A stretch of 35,891 bases of DNA from Stentor coeruleus (Eukaryota > Ciliophora > Heterotrichea > Heterotrichida > Stentoridae): NCBI GenBank assembly GCA_001970955.1, contig MPUH01000766.1:1-35891 (forward strand), given 5' to 3'. Below the pieces are notes generated by a model, which saw nothing but the letters and a program-made list of their open reading frames with translations, was not told the origin of the DNA and ran no database searches. Below are positions 18,200 through 29,500 of this stretch, one piece after another; position 1 is the first letter of the stretch, and every line of letters begins with the position of its first letter. The position numbers and the translations under genes are program-made.

Positions 18200-18520
18200 T
18201 TTTTAGATTGTAAAAGATCTTACTGTTAATATGGTCATCAACATATTCTAGCTGGGTATATTGAAAATAATTTAGTATGTTGGAAATATATGAGTGGAAA
18301 ATCACCTTTATGGCTTATATGAGTAGATTATATTGGAATTAATATACAGTATGATGTAGAGAAACAATTATTTATACAGAAAGGGCTTAGCAGATATGAT
18401 TTAGGTTTTGAAAATTTTTGTTAGGAATTTTGCAATGGAAAGAGACTTATAATAATTATATATGTCAGGAATATAGAAAAAGGCTTATTACTCATGCACC
18501 CTATGATTCTATTTATAACT
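18200..18520 (+). pseudogene. Possible decayed ankyrin-protein relic
   Basis: One frame, broken by stops, reads YGHQHILAGYIENNLVCWKYMSGKSPLWLI, stop, VDYIGINIQYDVEKQLFIQKGL. This resembles the intact ankyrin gene upstream (HGNYPMVKFLH...NKVGESAIQIA...YLVDIAGIDIKYNYEETLLLAEDKE) in the same order. Similarity is modest and I judged it by eye. Confidence 0.45.
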
Positions 18521-19524
18521 GAAGAGCTGTATTAAAAAATTCCAGAAACCCCTTGGAAATCTATAAGTATTTCAATAGCTCCATATCAAAAATGTCAAGG
18601 CCATTCAGAAGATGAAAAAAATAAGATCTGAATGGAAAATATAGAAAAAATGCACATAGTATAAGGTTGACGCAAGCGAATTTAAAATTTTTCATCAAAA
18701 TAGCATTATTTTAAGTGCATGAATATAATAATATCTAAAAATATTCATATATATTATTACATATCAAAGTGAAAACAATCTACAAAAAAACATAAAATTC
18801 ATTCCTTTCATAAAAAGAAGAAAAATTATAACTGTTAATAATTTTCCCTTAGCTTTTTTGTTTTTAAGCTTTTATAAATCTGAGTATTTTAAATAAGAAA
18901 AATTGTAATAACAAAAAACTTAAATATTCATAGGTATTAAATAAGAATATCTAAGTCTAAAATGAAATAATATATGTAGAAAGGAATATTTACAAAAATA
19001 TTAAATTTTATTGAAATCATCTAATTTCTTAGAAAGATTTATTGAATGTTTTATTAAATAGCACAAAAAAAAAGAAAATGGGAATTATATTATAAACAAA
19101 GGTCGAATAATGAAAAGACTAATCATTAAAGGTGGTAGTTCGTATAAGTTGGAAAAATGTAGCTAGAAATGCTAATTTTATAAATTTTATATTAAAAATA
19201 CTGAATTATATGAAGGTTTATTCTTTATTTCATGTTTTATAATTATATGTAAAGAAAAAACATATATTTCTGATATTTATCCCTTAAAGCTTTGATTAAG
19301 GTAAATATTGTCTGTTAAAGCTAGAATATATTTCTGTAATCAAAATGATACTGAAAAATGCTAAACTGAAAAGGAGAATCAGTCTAAGAATTTTACATTA
19401 TAAAAAGTGAACAAAACCCTTTATGCTTAAAAGTATATTCTTTAGATTATAATATTTAAGAAAAAACTTAAAACTCCTTTGAAATACTTAGTATACTGCA
19501 AAATTTCAATAACTATCAAGCTGT
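18521..19524. other. Intergenic, AT-rich, nothing identified
   Basis: About 1 kb with many short frames and A/T tracts; no tRNA T-arm, no recognisable coding segment. Confidence 0.45.
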
Positions 19525-19680
19525 TTATTAATATATACTTATTAAGGTAAACAGTTTTATTAGACTTTTAGTCAATACTTTCCCTAAATATAATCGATAT
19601 GCTTATTAATATATACTTATTAAGGTAAAAGTTCTTATTAAGATTTTAGTTAATACTTTCCCTAAATATAATCGATATAT
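19525..19680 (+). repeat. Two-copy 78-bp tandem repeat
   Basis: Units 19525-19602 and 19603-19680, both beginning TTATTAATATATACTTATTA and ending CTTTCCCTAAATATAATCGAT plus AT, with a handful of substitutions in the middle. A partial third start (TTATT) follows at 19681. Confidence 0.92.
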
Positions 19681-20215
19681 TTATTCTAATTATTTAAATT
19701 ATATCATGGCTGTTTATTCAGATAAAATGTCTTAGTTGTAATACGATACAATAAATTGGATTTTTTTTCTAGAATCTTCTAAGTAAAAATCTGAATACTT
19801 ATACACATTAGAGCACAAATCTTTTTCTTTTTTTATGTTCTTCCTAAATAAAACATAAATCACGATTTAATTGTTTAAATATATAATTATTGACAAAAAC
19901 TATATGTTTTACTTAAAATCTAATAGTTTTTCTTGACAAAAATATCTAACTATAAATATCATTAAGATTATTATGTTTTATAACCAAAACTCTTAGAAAT
20001 TAAGAATACTTAAAAAATAGTTTATCAAAAAAATATTTCCATATTCATTTGCAAACCAAAATAAACGTTTTTTATTTAAAAGCCAAGCTAATAAATAAAA
20101 TTATAAAGTTCACCCAAAGAGGACTATACAAATAATGCTGGCTTTTGTCGGCAACAATTATAAAATCGTATAAAATTTTGCATAATGGTTGTTTTAATTA
20201 TTAAATGGATATAAA
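19681..20215. other. Intergenic upstream of the PH-kinase gene
   Basis: AT-rich and without coding signal. Around 19695-19735, AATTATATCAT...TTCAGATAA weakly echoes the tail repeats of the ATPase/nuclease unit, too weakly to call. Confidence 0.4.
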
Positions 20216-21469
20216 ATGTCAATAGTTTCAATGTTTACCGAATTCTTGACGGGCATGAAACCCAAAGAACGAATATGGATGCCTATAGATGAGAAAGGCA
20301 CTTTTAATAGCAAGGATCCAGTTCTTATTCAGGGAACTCTTAGTTACATGAAGGATTCATTACAAAAAGTGAAGAATTTCAAACTCACAAATAAAGGGCT
20401 GTTTCGTCAAAGTTCCCAAGGTAATTATACAAAATTTACCGAGCTTTCATGGCGATTAATAGAGTTTTTTTCAGAATCAAATGGAGAAAGTGATAAATTT
20501 GGATTCTCAGTTTTTTACTCATCAATCAAGGTAGATTTTTATGTCACAAGCGAGCATGAGCTTTTACTTTGGAAGGAAAAATTAGAAAGTATATGTATTT
20601 GTGTTGATTTCGCCGACAATTACGTAGTGATAAAAAAACTTGGCGCTGGTAAATCTGGGGAAGTCTTTTTAGTAGAGGATTTACTCACAAGAAAAGAATA
20701 TGCGATGAAATGCATTAAAAAAAAAACCATAATGTCAGAGAGAAGATTAGAGTCACTGTATAATGAAATCAATATAATGAGAAATTTAAATCACCCTTAC
20801 ATTATAAAACTCCATAAAGTTTATGAAAACGAAAAGTGCATAAAAATGATACTTGATTATTGTCCTTTTGGAACTTTATATTCACGTTTATTAACTAGGA
20901 AAAAGTTTGATGAAAAAACAGCAAAAAATTTCTCTAGAAAACTTTTGGAGACTGTGGATTTTTTGCATAGAAATGGGGTTATGCATAGAGATATCAAATT
21001 AGAAAATATATTAATGACTTCTGATTCTGATGATACTTCATTTAAGTTAGGAGATTTTGGGCTTTCATGTAAGGTACAAAATACACATTATTTACGTTGT
21101 GGTTCTCCAGGATATGTAGCTCCAGAGATCTTAAGAGATAAAAAGTATAATCATAAAGCTGATATTTTTAGTTGCGGGATTGTAGTTTTTGCTTTGGTTG
21201 TAGGATATTTACCTTTTACAGGAGAAAATCATAATGAAATCCTATTAAACAATGGCAAATGCAAGATTAATTTCGAAAACAAGTCATGGAAAAAAGTATC
21301 TTATCCTGTCATTGATTTAGTATCTGAACTTCTTGATCCCAATCCTGAATTTAGACTTGATGCTGCTGAAGCTCTTATAAAACCATGGCTAGTCTATAAA
21401 AACAAAATAAAAGAAAAATCTCCAGTGACTGATGTCTTTTGCATGGAATCGACTGTTTTTGGAATGTAA
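20216..21469 (+). CDS. Serine/threonine protein kinase with N-terminal PH-like domain
   Basis: The product is 417 residues. Residues about 36-128 have the pattern of a PH domain (VLIQGTLSYMKD...LWKEKLESI, the terminal Trp helix). The kinase domain spans about 135-392: glycine loop GAGKSGEVFLV (G143), Lys in YAMKCIKK, HRDIKLEN (H257-D259), DFG at D280, activation segment CGSPGYVAPEI, and the DIFSCGIV helix. All catalytic residues are present, so it should be active. The order PH-kinase and the motif style place it in the CAMK/AGC border group seen widely in ciliates; PH binding to phosphoinositides would recruit it to membranes, which is inference. C-terminal tail is about 25 residues. Stop TAA. 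Confidence 0.9.
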   Translation: MSIVSMFTEFLTGMKPKERIWMPIDEKGTFNSKDPVLIQGTLSYMKDSLQKVKNFKLTNKGLFRQSSQGNYTKFTELSWRLIEFFSESNGESDKFGFSVFYSSIKVDFYVTSEHELLLWKEKLESICICVDFADNYVVIKKLGAGKSGEVFLVEDLLTRKEYAMKCIKKKTIMSERRLESLYNEINIMRNLNHPYIIKLHKVYENEKCIKMILDYCPFGTLYSRLLTRKKFDEKTAKNFSRKLLETVDFLHRNGVMHRDIKLENILMTSDSDDTSFKLGDFGLSCKVQNTHYLRCGSPGYVAPEILRDKKYNHKADIFSCGIVVFALVVGYLPFTGENHNEILLNNGKCKINFENKSWKKVSYPVIDLVSELLDPNPEFRLDAAEALIKPWLVYKNKIKEKSPVTDVFCMESTVFGM

Positions 21470-21635
21470 ATATCTAAAAATTTTAAAGAATAAATACGAT
21501 TAAGACTTTTATCCCGATTTTCATACAATACATAAAAAGAGTTAGGGTGCTACATCTTAAATTAGCCTTGAAAATATGTGAGAATTGAAAATTAATAGAC
21601 GAAAAGGTGTTGAAAAATAGGTTATTACAATAAAT

Positions 21636-23162
21636 ATGGGAAAATGCTCTTTAGGATGTCTTCACCTTTCTCCAGTGATGTTGCTAGTTTATTTCTGTGT
21701 TTTAAATATCCTTATGTATCTGGATAGAGGGGTTCTTTCATCACTTCTTCCAGCTCTTCAAGATGATACCAGAATGCATTTATCTGATTTTCAATCTGGC
21801 ATATTAGGATCAGTGTTTATGTTTGGGTTCATGATCGCAAGCCCAATATTCGCCTATTCCTCTCAATCCGTCCATCCATTCAACTTAATCGCAATCGGTA
21901 TCGCAATTTGGGGCGGAGCAGTGCTTTTTGCCGCTGTATCACGACGATTCTGGACTTTAGCAGCAGCTCGTATGTTATCAGGTATAGGTGAAGCAAGTTT
22001 TGTCTGTTTAGCATCTCCTATATTATTATCAATAGCCCCATCAAGCAAAAAGAATTTATGGATATCGATTTTCTATAGTGCTTTAACTATAGGATATGCT
22101 CTTGGTTATGTTATCGCCCCACCTGTTAAAAATAGTTTCAATGGTTGGTATGTTGTTTTTTACTTTGAAGCTGTTGCAAGTATTCCTTTTGTCCTTATAG
22201 CTTTATTTGCATACAAAGATCCAAAGCTTATTTTTAAAAAAGAAAATAAAGTTCCTATAGTTGTTCAATTTAAAGCTCTAAAACGTAAACCTGTATTTGT
22301 TCTTCTTGTGTTAGGATATGGAGCATATTCTTTTACTGTTGGAGGTATAGCTCATTGGGGTCCAACAATGCTCCAAAAGCAATTCTCAAAAGGTGAGACA
22401 ACAGCAACTTTCAGTTTAGGGGCAATAACAATAATATCAGGTCTTTTCGCTACAGTCCTTGGCTCTGTTCTTTATGAAAAAATGATTAAACCATATCGTC
22501 TCCAATTCGAAAACCGAGAAATAGAATCACGTAAATTCGATTATTTCCGTACAGAAAAAGCAGCGAAATTTGCTCTTTTAGTAACTTCAATAGCATGTGT
22601 AATTGGGTGTATTGGTGCTATAATTGCCCCAACTTTAGGTGAACCAGTATACGAAATACCATTTGTTGCATTTTTATTCTGTGTTGCTCTTGCTGAATTC
22701 TCATTATTCTTGTAATAATAATATAGAGGTGTTGGTCCTTTAAATGTTGGTATTATGGCAAGTGTTGATGAAGAACTTAGACCTCAAGCTGTAGCAGTAA
22801 ATATCTTTTTTATGCATCTTTTTGGGGATTTCCCTTCACCTTTTTTGATTGGTGCAGTTAATGGTGGTATTGGAAGATATTGGGGAACTGTTTTAACTAT
22901 GAGTTGGCTTATATTTACTGTGACTTTTTGGAGTCTTGCTTTTAACTTTTCTGTATTTTATATGTAGAGATTTCATGGTGCTCCTTGGGAGTATATAAGG
23001 AAAAATTTTTGTTCAAGGGATATTATAAAAGCGGATAGAGAACAAAGACTTCTTACAGCAGATAAAGATAGCATACGTGAAGATTTACCGTATTTCCAAG
23101 AACAGAATGAAAAAAGTGTGAATAAAAGCATTGAGAAGAGCATTGATGAAGAAATGAAGTAA
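21636..23162 (+). CDS. Spinster-like MFS transporter, three exons
   Basis: The spliced product is 498 residues with about 12 membrane segments. The start, LLVYFCVLNILMYLDRG, and the loop after TM2 (GFMIASPIFAYSSQ) match the Spinster (SPNS) group, as do ARMLSGIGEASFVCLASP and GVGPLNVGIMASVDEELRPQA. SPNS proteins export lysophospholipids or sphingosine-1-phosphate, often from lysosomes or at the plasma membrane; the substrate here is unknown. Two 15-nt introns, 22712-22726 (phase 2) and 22953-22967 (phase 0), each bring an in-frame stop if unspliced. Removing them joins FLGVGPLNVG and NFSRFHGAPW. The last exon gives a charged cytosolic tail ending TAA at 23160-23162. Head-to-tail with the kinase upstream and the IP3R-like gene downstream. 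Confidence 0.92.
22712..22726 (+). other. 15-nt intron 1 of the Spinster-like gene
   Basis: GTAATAATAATATAG, A at position 10. It contains two in-frame stops and lies inside a conserved membrane segment. Confidence 0.95.
22953..22967 (+). other. 15-nt intron 2 of the Spinster-like gene
   Basis: GTATTTTATATGTAG, A at position 10. The terminal TAG is in frame; removal adds a 65-residue C-terminus. Confidence 0.92.
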
Positions 23163-23522
23163 GAATAGGTTTAGTTTATTGTTATAAGAATTAGAATTTT
23201 TTAAAAGAGGAGGGATAAGATTGGATTTTATATAAAATCGTGATTTCGTCTTTTGAAATATGTATTTAAGGATTTTATGCATATTTTTATTGCAATAGGC
23301 TTAAGAATAATCTTGTTAATCTAACTATAAAAATAATTAACATCTCACTCAATATAAAATCAATCTTATAAAAAATACCTAATCAAATGTTCATTGTAAA
23401 AAAATAAACACATCTAAGTATAATAAAAATCTATAAAACCCATATCTTTAAACCTTAAAAATATCAATAATCCATATCAAACTAAAGCAATTATCTTAGC
23501 AGTTAGCATAAGTTTATAAAAA
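23163..23522. other. Intergenic, promoter side of the IP3R-like gene
   Basis: 360 bp of AT-rich sequence. The last 200 bp before the ATG are A/T/C-rich and G-poor, as before other plus-strand genes here. No discrete motif identified. Confidence 0.45.
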
Positions 23523-26500
23523 ATGGACTCAGAGATCAAAGACGTTGTGAAATACGGTTCCTACATATGTTTAAGCCACGAATATGGTTATCTCAGTTCT
23601 CCAGGCTTTCTTGAAAACCGATTATACCTAACAATCACTGACTCTCTTCGTTCAGTATTCCGCATACTTCCAACTTGCACATATACAACAAAAGATTATT
23701 TTCTTAATCATATCAATTCCCCAGACTTTTCATCAAAATTCGAAGCTCGTAAAACTAACCTTGAAGGAGAAATATCAACTAACATCATCACATCCCTTTC
23801 ATATAAAGATCAACCTTTAACTTTTGGTTCATTAATCCAACTTCAACATGTTTATTCAAGTAAATTCCTCACACTTTCTAATGAAAAACATGAATTTGGT
23901 ATAGACAATTATAAAATCGAACTTCAAGACTTTGGTAGTGAAATGTCGATTTTTTATTTACAATCAGCTTTTAAATATCAAGAAGAGGGAACATCATTAA
24001 TCAAATCTGGTGCAAAAGTTAGACTTGGAGCTACATTAAAAGATATAGAAAAAGTTGTGTTTTTAAACCTTGATGAAATGACTAAAGAAATCACTGGATG
24101 TTTAGATACAAATTTAGCTTTTAATCTGATACCTTATAATCTTCATAGTATTGGGGTTCATGATATTTGTATAGGGGATTTTTTTCAGATTATACACAGT
24201 GAGGAAAACTCTTGTATTATTGGAGTTAAGAATTTGTTTGAAAAAAATATAATGGAAACTAGATTTTCATCTAATTTACAGAAAAGTAATGGGATATGGT
24301 TTATTGAAAATTTAGATACATATGTAGGAGGGCTTATTGAGACTGATTCTTTGTATACAATAAGATTATTGGGAAGTAATAAATTTTTAAGTGCTGAAGC
24401 TTTTGATAAAGGGTATAGATTAGTTCTAGGTGAAAACTCAGCATTTGCAGTTTGGAGTATTGTTGGAAATACAGGTAAAGAAAAAGTTGAAAGTGAAAAG
24501 TTTTATAGAATTGTTAATAATAAAACGGGATTAACACTTGCAGCAGAAATAGACTTTGAAGTTACTGGACAAGAGCATTATTTCCCAACTTTATCACATG
24601 ATTATACCAATATAAGTTATTTTAGACTAAAAAAATGCCCTTCCTACTTTTCATATGGCGTTGTTTTCTTAGTAACATGTCAAGAGTTTTTAGCTAATTT
24701 TATTGACAGTGTAAAAATTCTTATGGACTCACGTGTTGAAGATCTTAGTCTGATCCTAAATCAATTTTCTATGATGAGCATCTGTTTATATAAAATCGAA
24801 CTTTTCTGTACAAACCAACTAAAAAAAATGATCTCAGAAAACATTTTTACCGGAGAAATCGACCCAGAAAAACAAAACACTTTAAAAGACTTAAAATTCA
24901 TAAGCAGCCTTACAGAAATCCTTTCATTTTTCAGTATGCAGAAAGCTTTTACATCTTTAGATAAAAACATATATAAAGACTTAAAACCTGAAATAGACAA
25001 ATTATGTATAGGGATTTTTAAACTTATAAAAGTTATATGCATGGATAATCCTGAAAATCAAGAAGAAGCTTTTTCTAGTGTACAAGTTTATTGTAAATTT
25101 ATAAGTTTTGATGTCGGGGCAAATGAATTTCTTATATCCTTATTAAAAAACAACCAAAAACTTCTTTATAAATTTTCTTCATACGTAAGCAATGAACGAG
25201 GTACAATAATCTCATCATATATCCATTCCTTAAGGGTAATTATAATATAGAAAAACAATATAAAAAATCGTAGCGAACTTTTAGATTTATTAACTTCATT
25301 ATGTACTTGTAATAATGATGCTATAAATGCTAATCAAGAAATAATCCATGAGTTTCTCTTTAGAAATTCAGATAATTTTTCTAAAATCACGATCCCTGTG
25401 TCGACTGAAAATGGGTTTAATATTGATTTGACATTACCTCATCCTAGTCTTATAGGTGAACAAATAATAAGACTTGATAATTGTTGTGAAGAAATGCAAT
25501 TATATGAAGATAAAATCAAATACTTTACAAAACTTATTCTACTTTTTGCTGGTATGTGTAGTGGGAAAAATTATCTTAATGCAAGTTCTGTTGGGGTTTG
25601 GTTTAGTGGAAGATGTTTAATGTATAATTTATGGAATAGTAACCTTACAGCATCTTTAAGAGCTAGTTTTGGTCGTTTATTCACATCAATTTATATAGAC
25701 TGTTTTGCTAAATTAGAAGAAAAACGTATTGAAACAATCAAAGTGCTTAATATTGACTATAAACCTAGGAAAATCACTCAAAAATTCTTTCGTATGGAGT
25801 CTACTAAAGATGTTACAGACCTTTTTATTAATGCTACAAAAAACAAAGGGGATTATGAAATTGAAAATACTGATGAGGATTCTTTACATGAACTTAAAGA
25901 TAATATTCTAACGTATTTTGAAAATTTTAAAAATGAAGGATATGACGAACTGACTTATGAATTATTATCAATTAGCTATAAATTGACTAAATTTGAAGTT
26001 TTTGGACCTACAGTTTATGATAAAAAAGATAAAAAATTGATAAAAGGAAGTAAAGATTTTAGGTTTAAAATACAAGATACAGGGATTTATAAGTTACTTA
26101 ATGCTATACAAAATGTTTTGTTTTCATCTTTAGATAATAAAAAGTACTTTACAATGACAATGATAAGTTCAAAAGTAAAAGAAAATGATCCTGAAAAGAA
26201 ATCTAAGCTGCAAATGATGTATAAAATTGTGGAAAGTAATAAAGAAGATTTGAAAAGTCAACCTATAGCTATTGAAAGTCAGCATTTGTTAAGTTATTTA
26301 AATTCTATTAATGCAAAAAAAGAGGATATGTCAGGGTATTCTGATATTGAAATTGAGTGTAAGTTGGAAATACTAAAGATTTTAGAACTTGTTCAAGATT
26401 GGCGACAAGATCGTCTTTTAAACAATATCCTTTCTTGGTTTAAAAATTCTGCTATACACAATCAGAATATAACTTCAGTAGATTTGGATAAACTTTTACC

Positions 26501-29500
26501 TCCAATTATTGATGTTGATCAATATGAAAAAGAAGCCCATGAACTTTTAAATGCAGATGATAATGAAATTCTTGATTTAGCATGGTTAGGCCGGGATATA
26601 ATAAAAAAGCTTCTAAAACTTTTTTGTATTACAAATAGTTACACTATGCAAAATTTGATATTAAAAATTGTTATGAGATGTTTTAGTCAAAGAAAACGTT
26701 TAATGAAATCAGTATACCAGTTAAGTTTAATAACAGTAAAAGAAGATTCTGATATATTTAGCTGGGTAAAAATAAGCCTAGCCTTATTTAGTGAACTATG
26801 CGACCAATCCGAAATCTGGATTTCCTATTATAAAAACCCAGTCAATTATTCCCGTAACTATAAAAAATTCCAAAGGGTTCTAAACATCCTTGACCATCTT
26901 CGTTGCACTGTATACAACAATACAACTATCGAAGATGGTAAAATATTAAAACAATCAACAACAGATTTAATATCTAAAAATCGTCAAAATCTTATAGTAA
27001 AACTTGGCTTTCATACAAAACTTATTAATTTTATAAAAGACAGCATACATAATTTAGAAGAAATTTACGATGACCCTAAAACTGATCAGGAACATGATGC
27101 TAGAGAAAATATGATCAAAATGTTCGCATTGTGTTTTAAAATCCTGGCAAAATTAGTATATAAAAACAAACCTCATCAGAAATTTTTTTATAACAACCTT
27201 CATGATTTTATGAGAGATTTAAGAATGGATTTAGGACAAATGGAATTAATTGTTGAGATTTTTAGGGATAATTATGACTTATGTGTGATGACAAATGAAA
27301 AAATTCTTAGACAATTCATTGCTTTGATTGAAGCTGAAGGTCGTCAGGCAAGATTTTTAGAACTCTTTCCTGTAGTTCAAATTGTTAATAAAGAACCAAT
27401 ACAAGATATTCAAAGATTAGTATTTAAAGTTCTCGCACAAAACCAAAACAATAAATTTTTGTTGTATATGGATCAAAATGGTCGTTTTAGTTATGAATCA
27501 ACTGTTATTCATGTAAACCCTAATTACAAAGATCAACCAGTGCTTTATCATTGTAAAATCCTTGAGTCTATATGTTTAACTTCAATAGGTACAAAAAATA
27601 TTTATCTTATTGAAGCTAAATGTCAAAAACTATTCCCAATCCCATTTATATTTGAAGCACTTAATTCAGCTGAACTTAAATATAGTAATACAGCATCAAT
27701 GCGTATGCCTTTATTAAATTTGTTTTATTATGCTTATGTAGAAAGTGAAAAAACTTGTGAAGAATTGATGATGAATCATTATTTTATTGAATATGTAGGA
27801 AAACATTCTCAGAATATGGATGAGCCGATTGAGTTTTTAGATGTTATGGTATGGATTTTTAATGAATATACAAATAAATATTTGAGACATGATAGGTTTG
27901 TTTATGAAACTTTTGATGATTATGATGCTATTAATGAGTTTCTTAATAATCTTGTTAATTCAATTCAAGTTAAAAAATTGTCGTTGAAAANATTAATGAG
28001 TTTCTTAATAATCTTGTTAATTCAATTCAAGTTAAAAAATTGTCGTTGAAAACTTTGAAATGTTTAGATGAACTTAAAGATTTCTTTCATTTAGAATATG
28101 ATTCTTTTGAAAAAATTTTACCTGAAGCAAGTCCATTGACATTAAGAGATCAGGATCAGGTGAAAGTCCAATGGGAAACTTTTAAAGCATATTTTATTCA
28201 TACAAATTTACTAAAAAGCAAACTTAAAACTGAAAAAAAAGCATTATTGAATATAATTATACATATAAAAGAATATCTTGAAGGTATTTCATTTAAAAAC
28301 TTTCTAACAAAACTTGTGAATTTTATCCGCCAAGCCCTTCGCAAACACCCTCCAGTTGAGGTATTGATAAACTGTATAAACTTTATAGTGACAATATTAT
28401 CTAAAACAATGAATTCAAATCAGGAAAAAATAACAAAGGAACAAGTTCAAAACCTTCTTTGTGAATTAGGTCTAGTCAAAATAATCCTAAGCATGATGTG
28501 TGATAAATCCACAAACCAAAAAATATTCAATCGTCTTGTCCAACTTTCTATAGAAATGCTTGATATGGGTAATATAAAAGTTCAAGAAGCTTATTATGCT
28601 TATTTCATCAGTTCTGAACAATCTGAAATGTTGTTTAAAAAACTATACTTGCAATTAAGTAGTAAAAGTAATTCATTAGGTCAAGAAAGAATCTCAGAAC
28701 AAAACAAATCAAAGCTTTTAGTCTATAAAAAACAAAAAGACAATTGTTTAAAAGTCTTAAGACTCATTCAATTATTATGTGAAAATCATAACATCAACTT
28801 ACAAAACTATTTAAGATTTCAAGAAAAATCAAATAATAATTACAACATAATTGAAGTTACAGTATCGTTATTTAAAAAACTTATCAGTTCAAAAAGATAC
28901 AATTCTTTCTTAATACTTTCACAATGTTTAGATACTTTAACAGAAACAATCCAAGGACCATGTGAAAAAAATCAAAAAGAACTTATATCATTGAAATTCA
29001 TAGAAATTTCAATTGAATTCTTAAATGTTGATCAGTATTTAATACTTAATGATGAATGCCCTTTAGAATCACAAAAAGAAAGTAATAGTGAAGAGTCACA
29101 AGAAACTGATGAATTATTGTTAAAAGGTTGGATGATTGTTCATTTGAAATATAAACTTTCTATAACATTATTAAGTTTACTTGAGCTTAATAAAGATAAT
29201 TATATTATTTCACATTTGGCTAGAAGCTTTTCATTATCAACTTTTCACAACAATTTTATATGGCTTTTTAAGGAATTCCTTTTAAAATATGATAGTGAAG
29301 AATATACTGATAAAATTTTTAAGAATTTCAAAGAAAATGAAAAATTCAGATATGGCATGGGCGATGGAAATTTTAAAGAAGATTATGATAAGTATAATAT
29401 GTGTATTATTGAGCTTGGGTTTAATTTATATCATTTAATGAAGTATTTGGATGATTATGAAAAAGGACTTAAGAATATTGTAAGTACTGAGTCTAAGAAA

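Noticed and set aside
28040..28060. Separate gene start at 28040 (1,009-codon ORF)
   Set aside because: The ATG lies in the duplicated overlap around the N; the frame simply continues the upstream channel gene.
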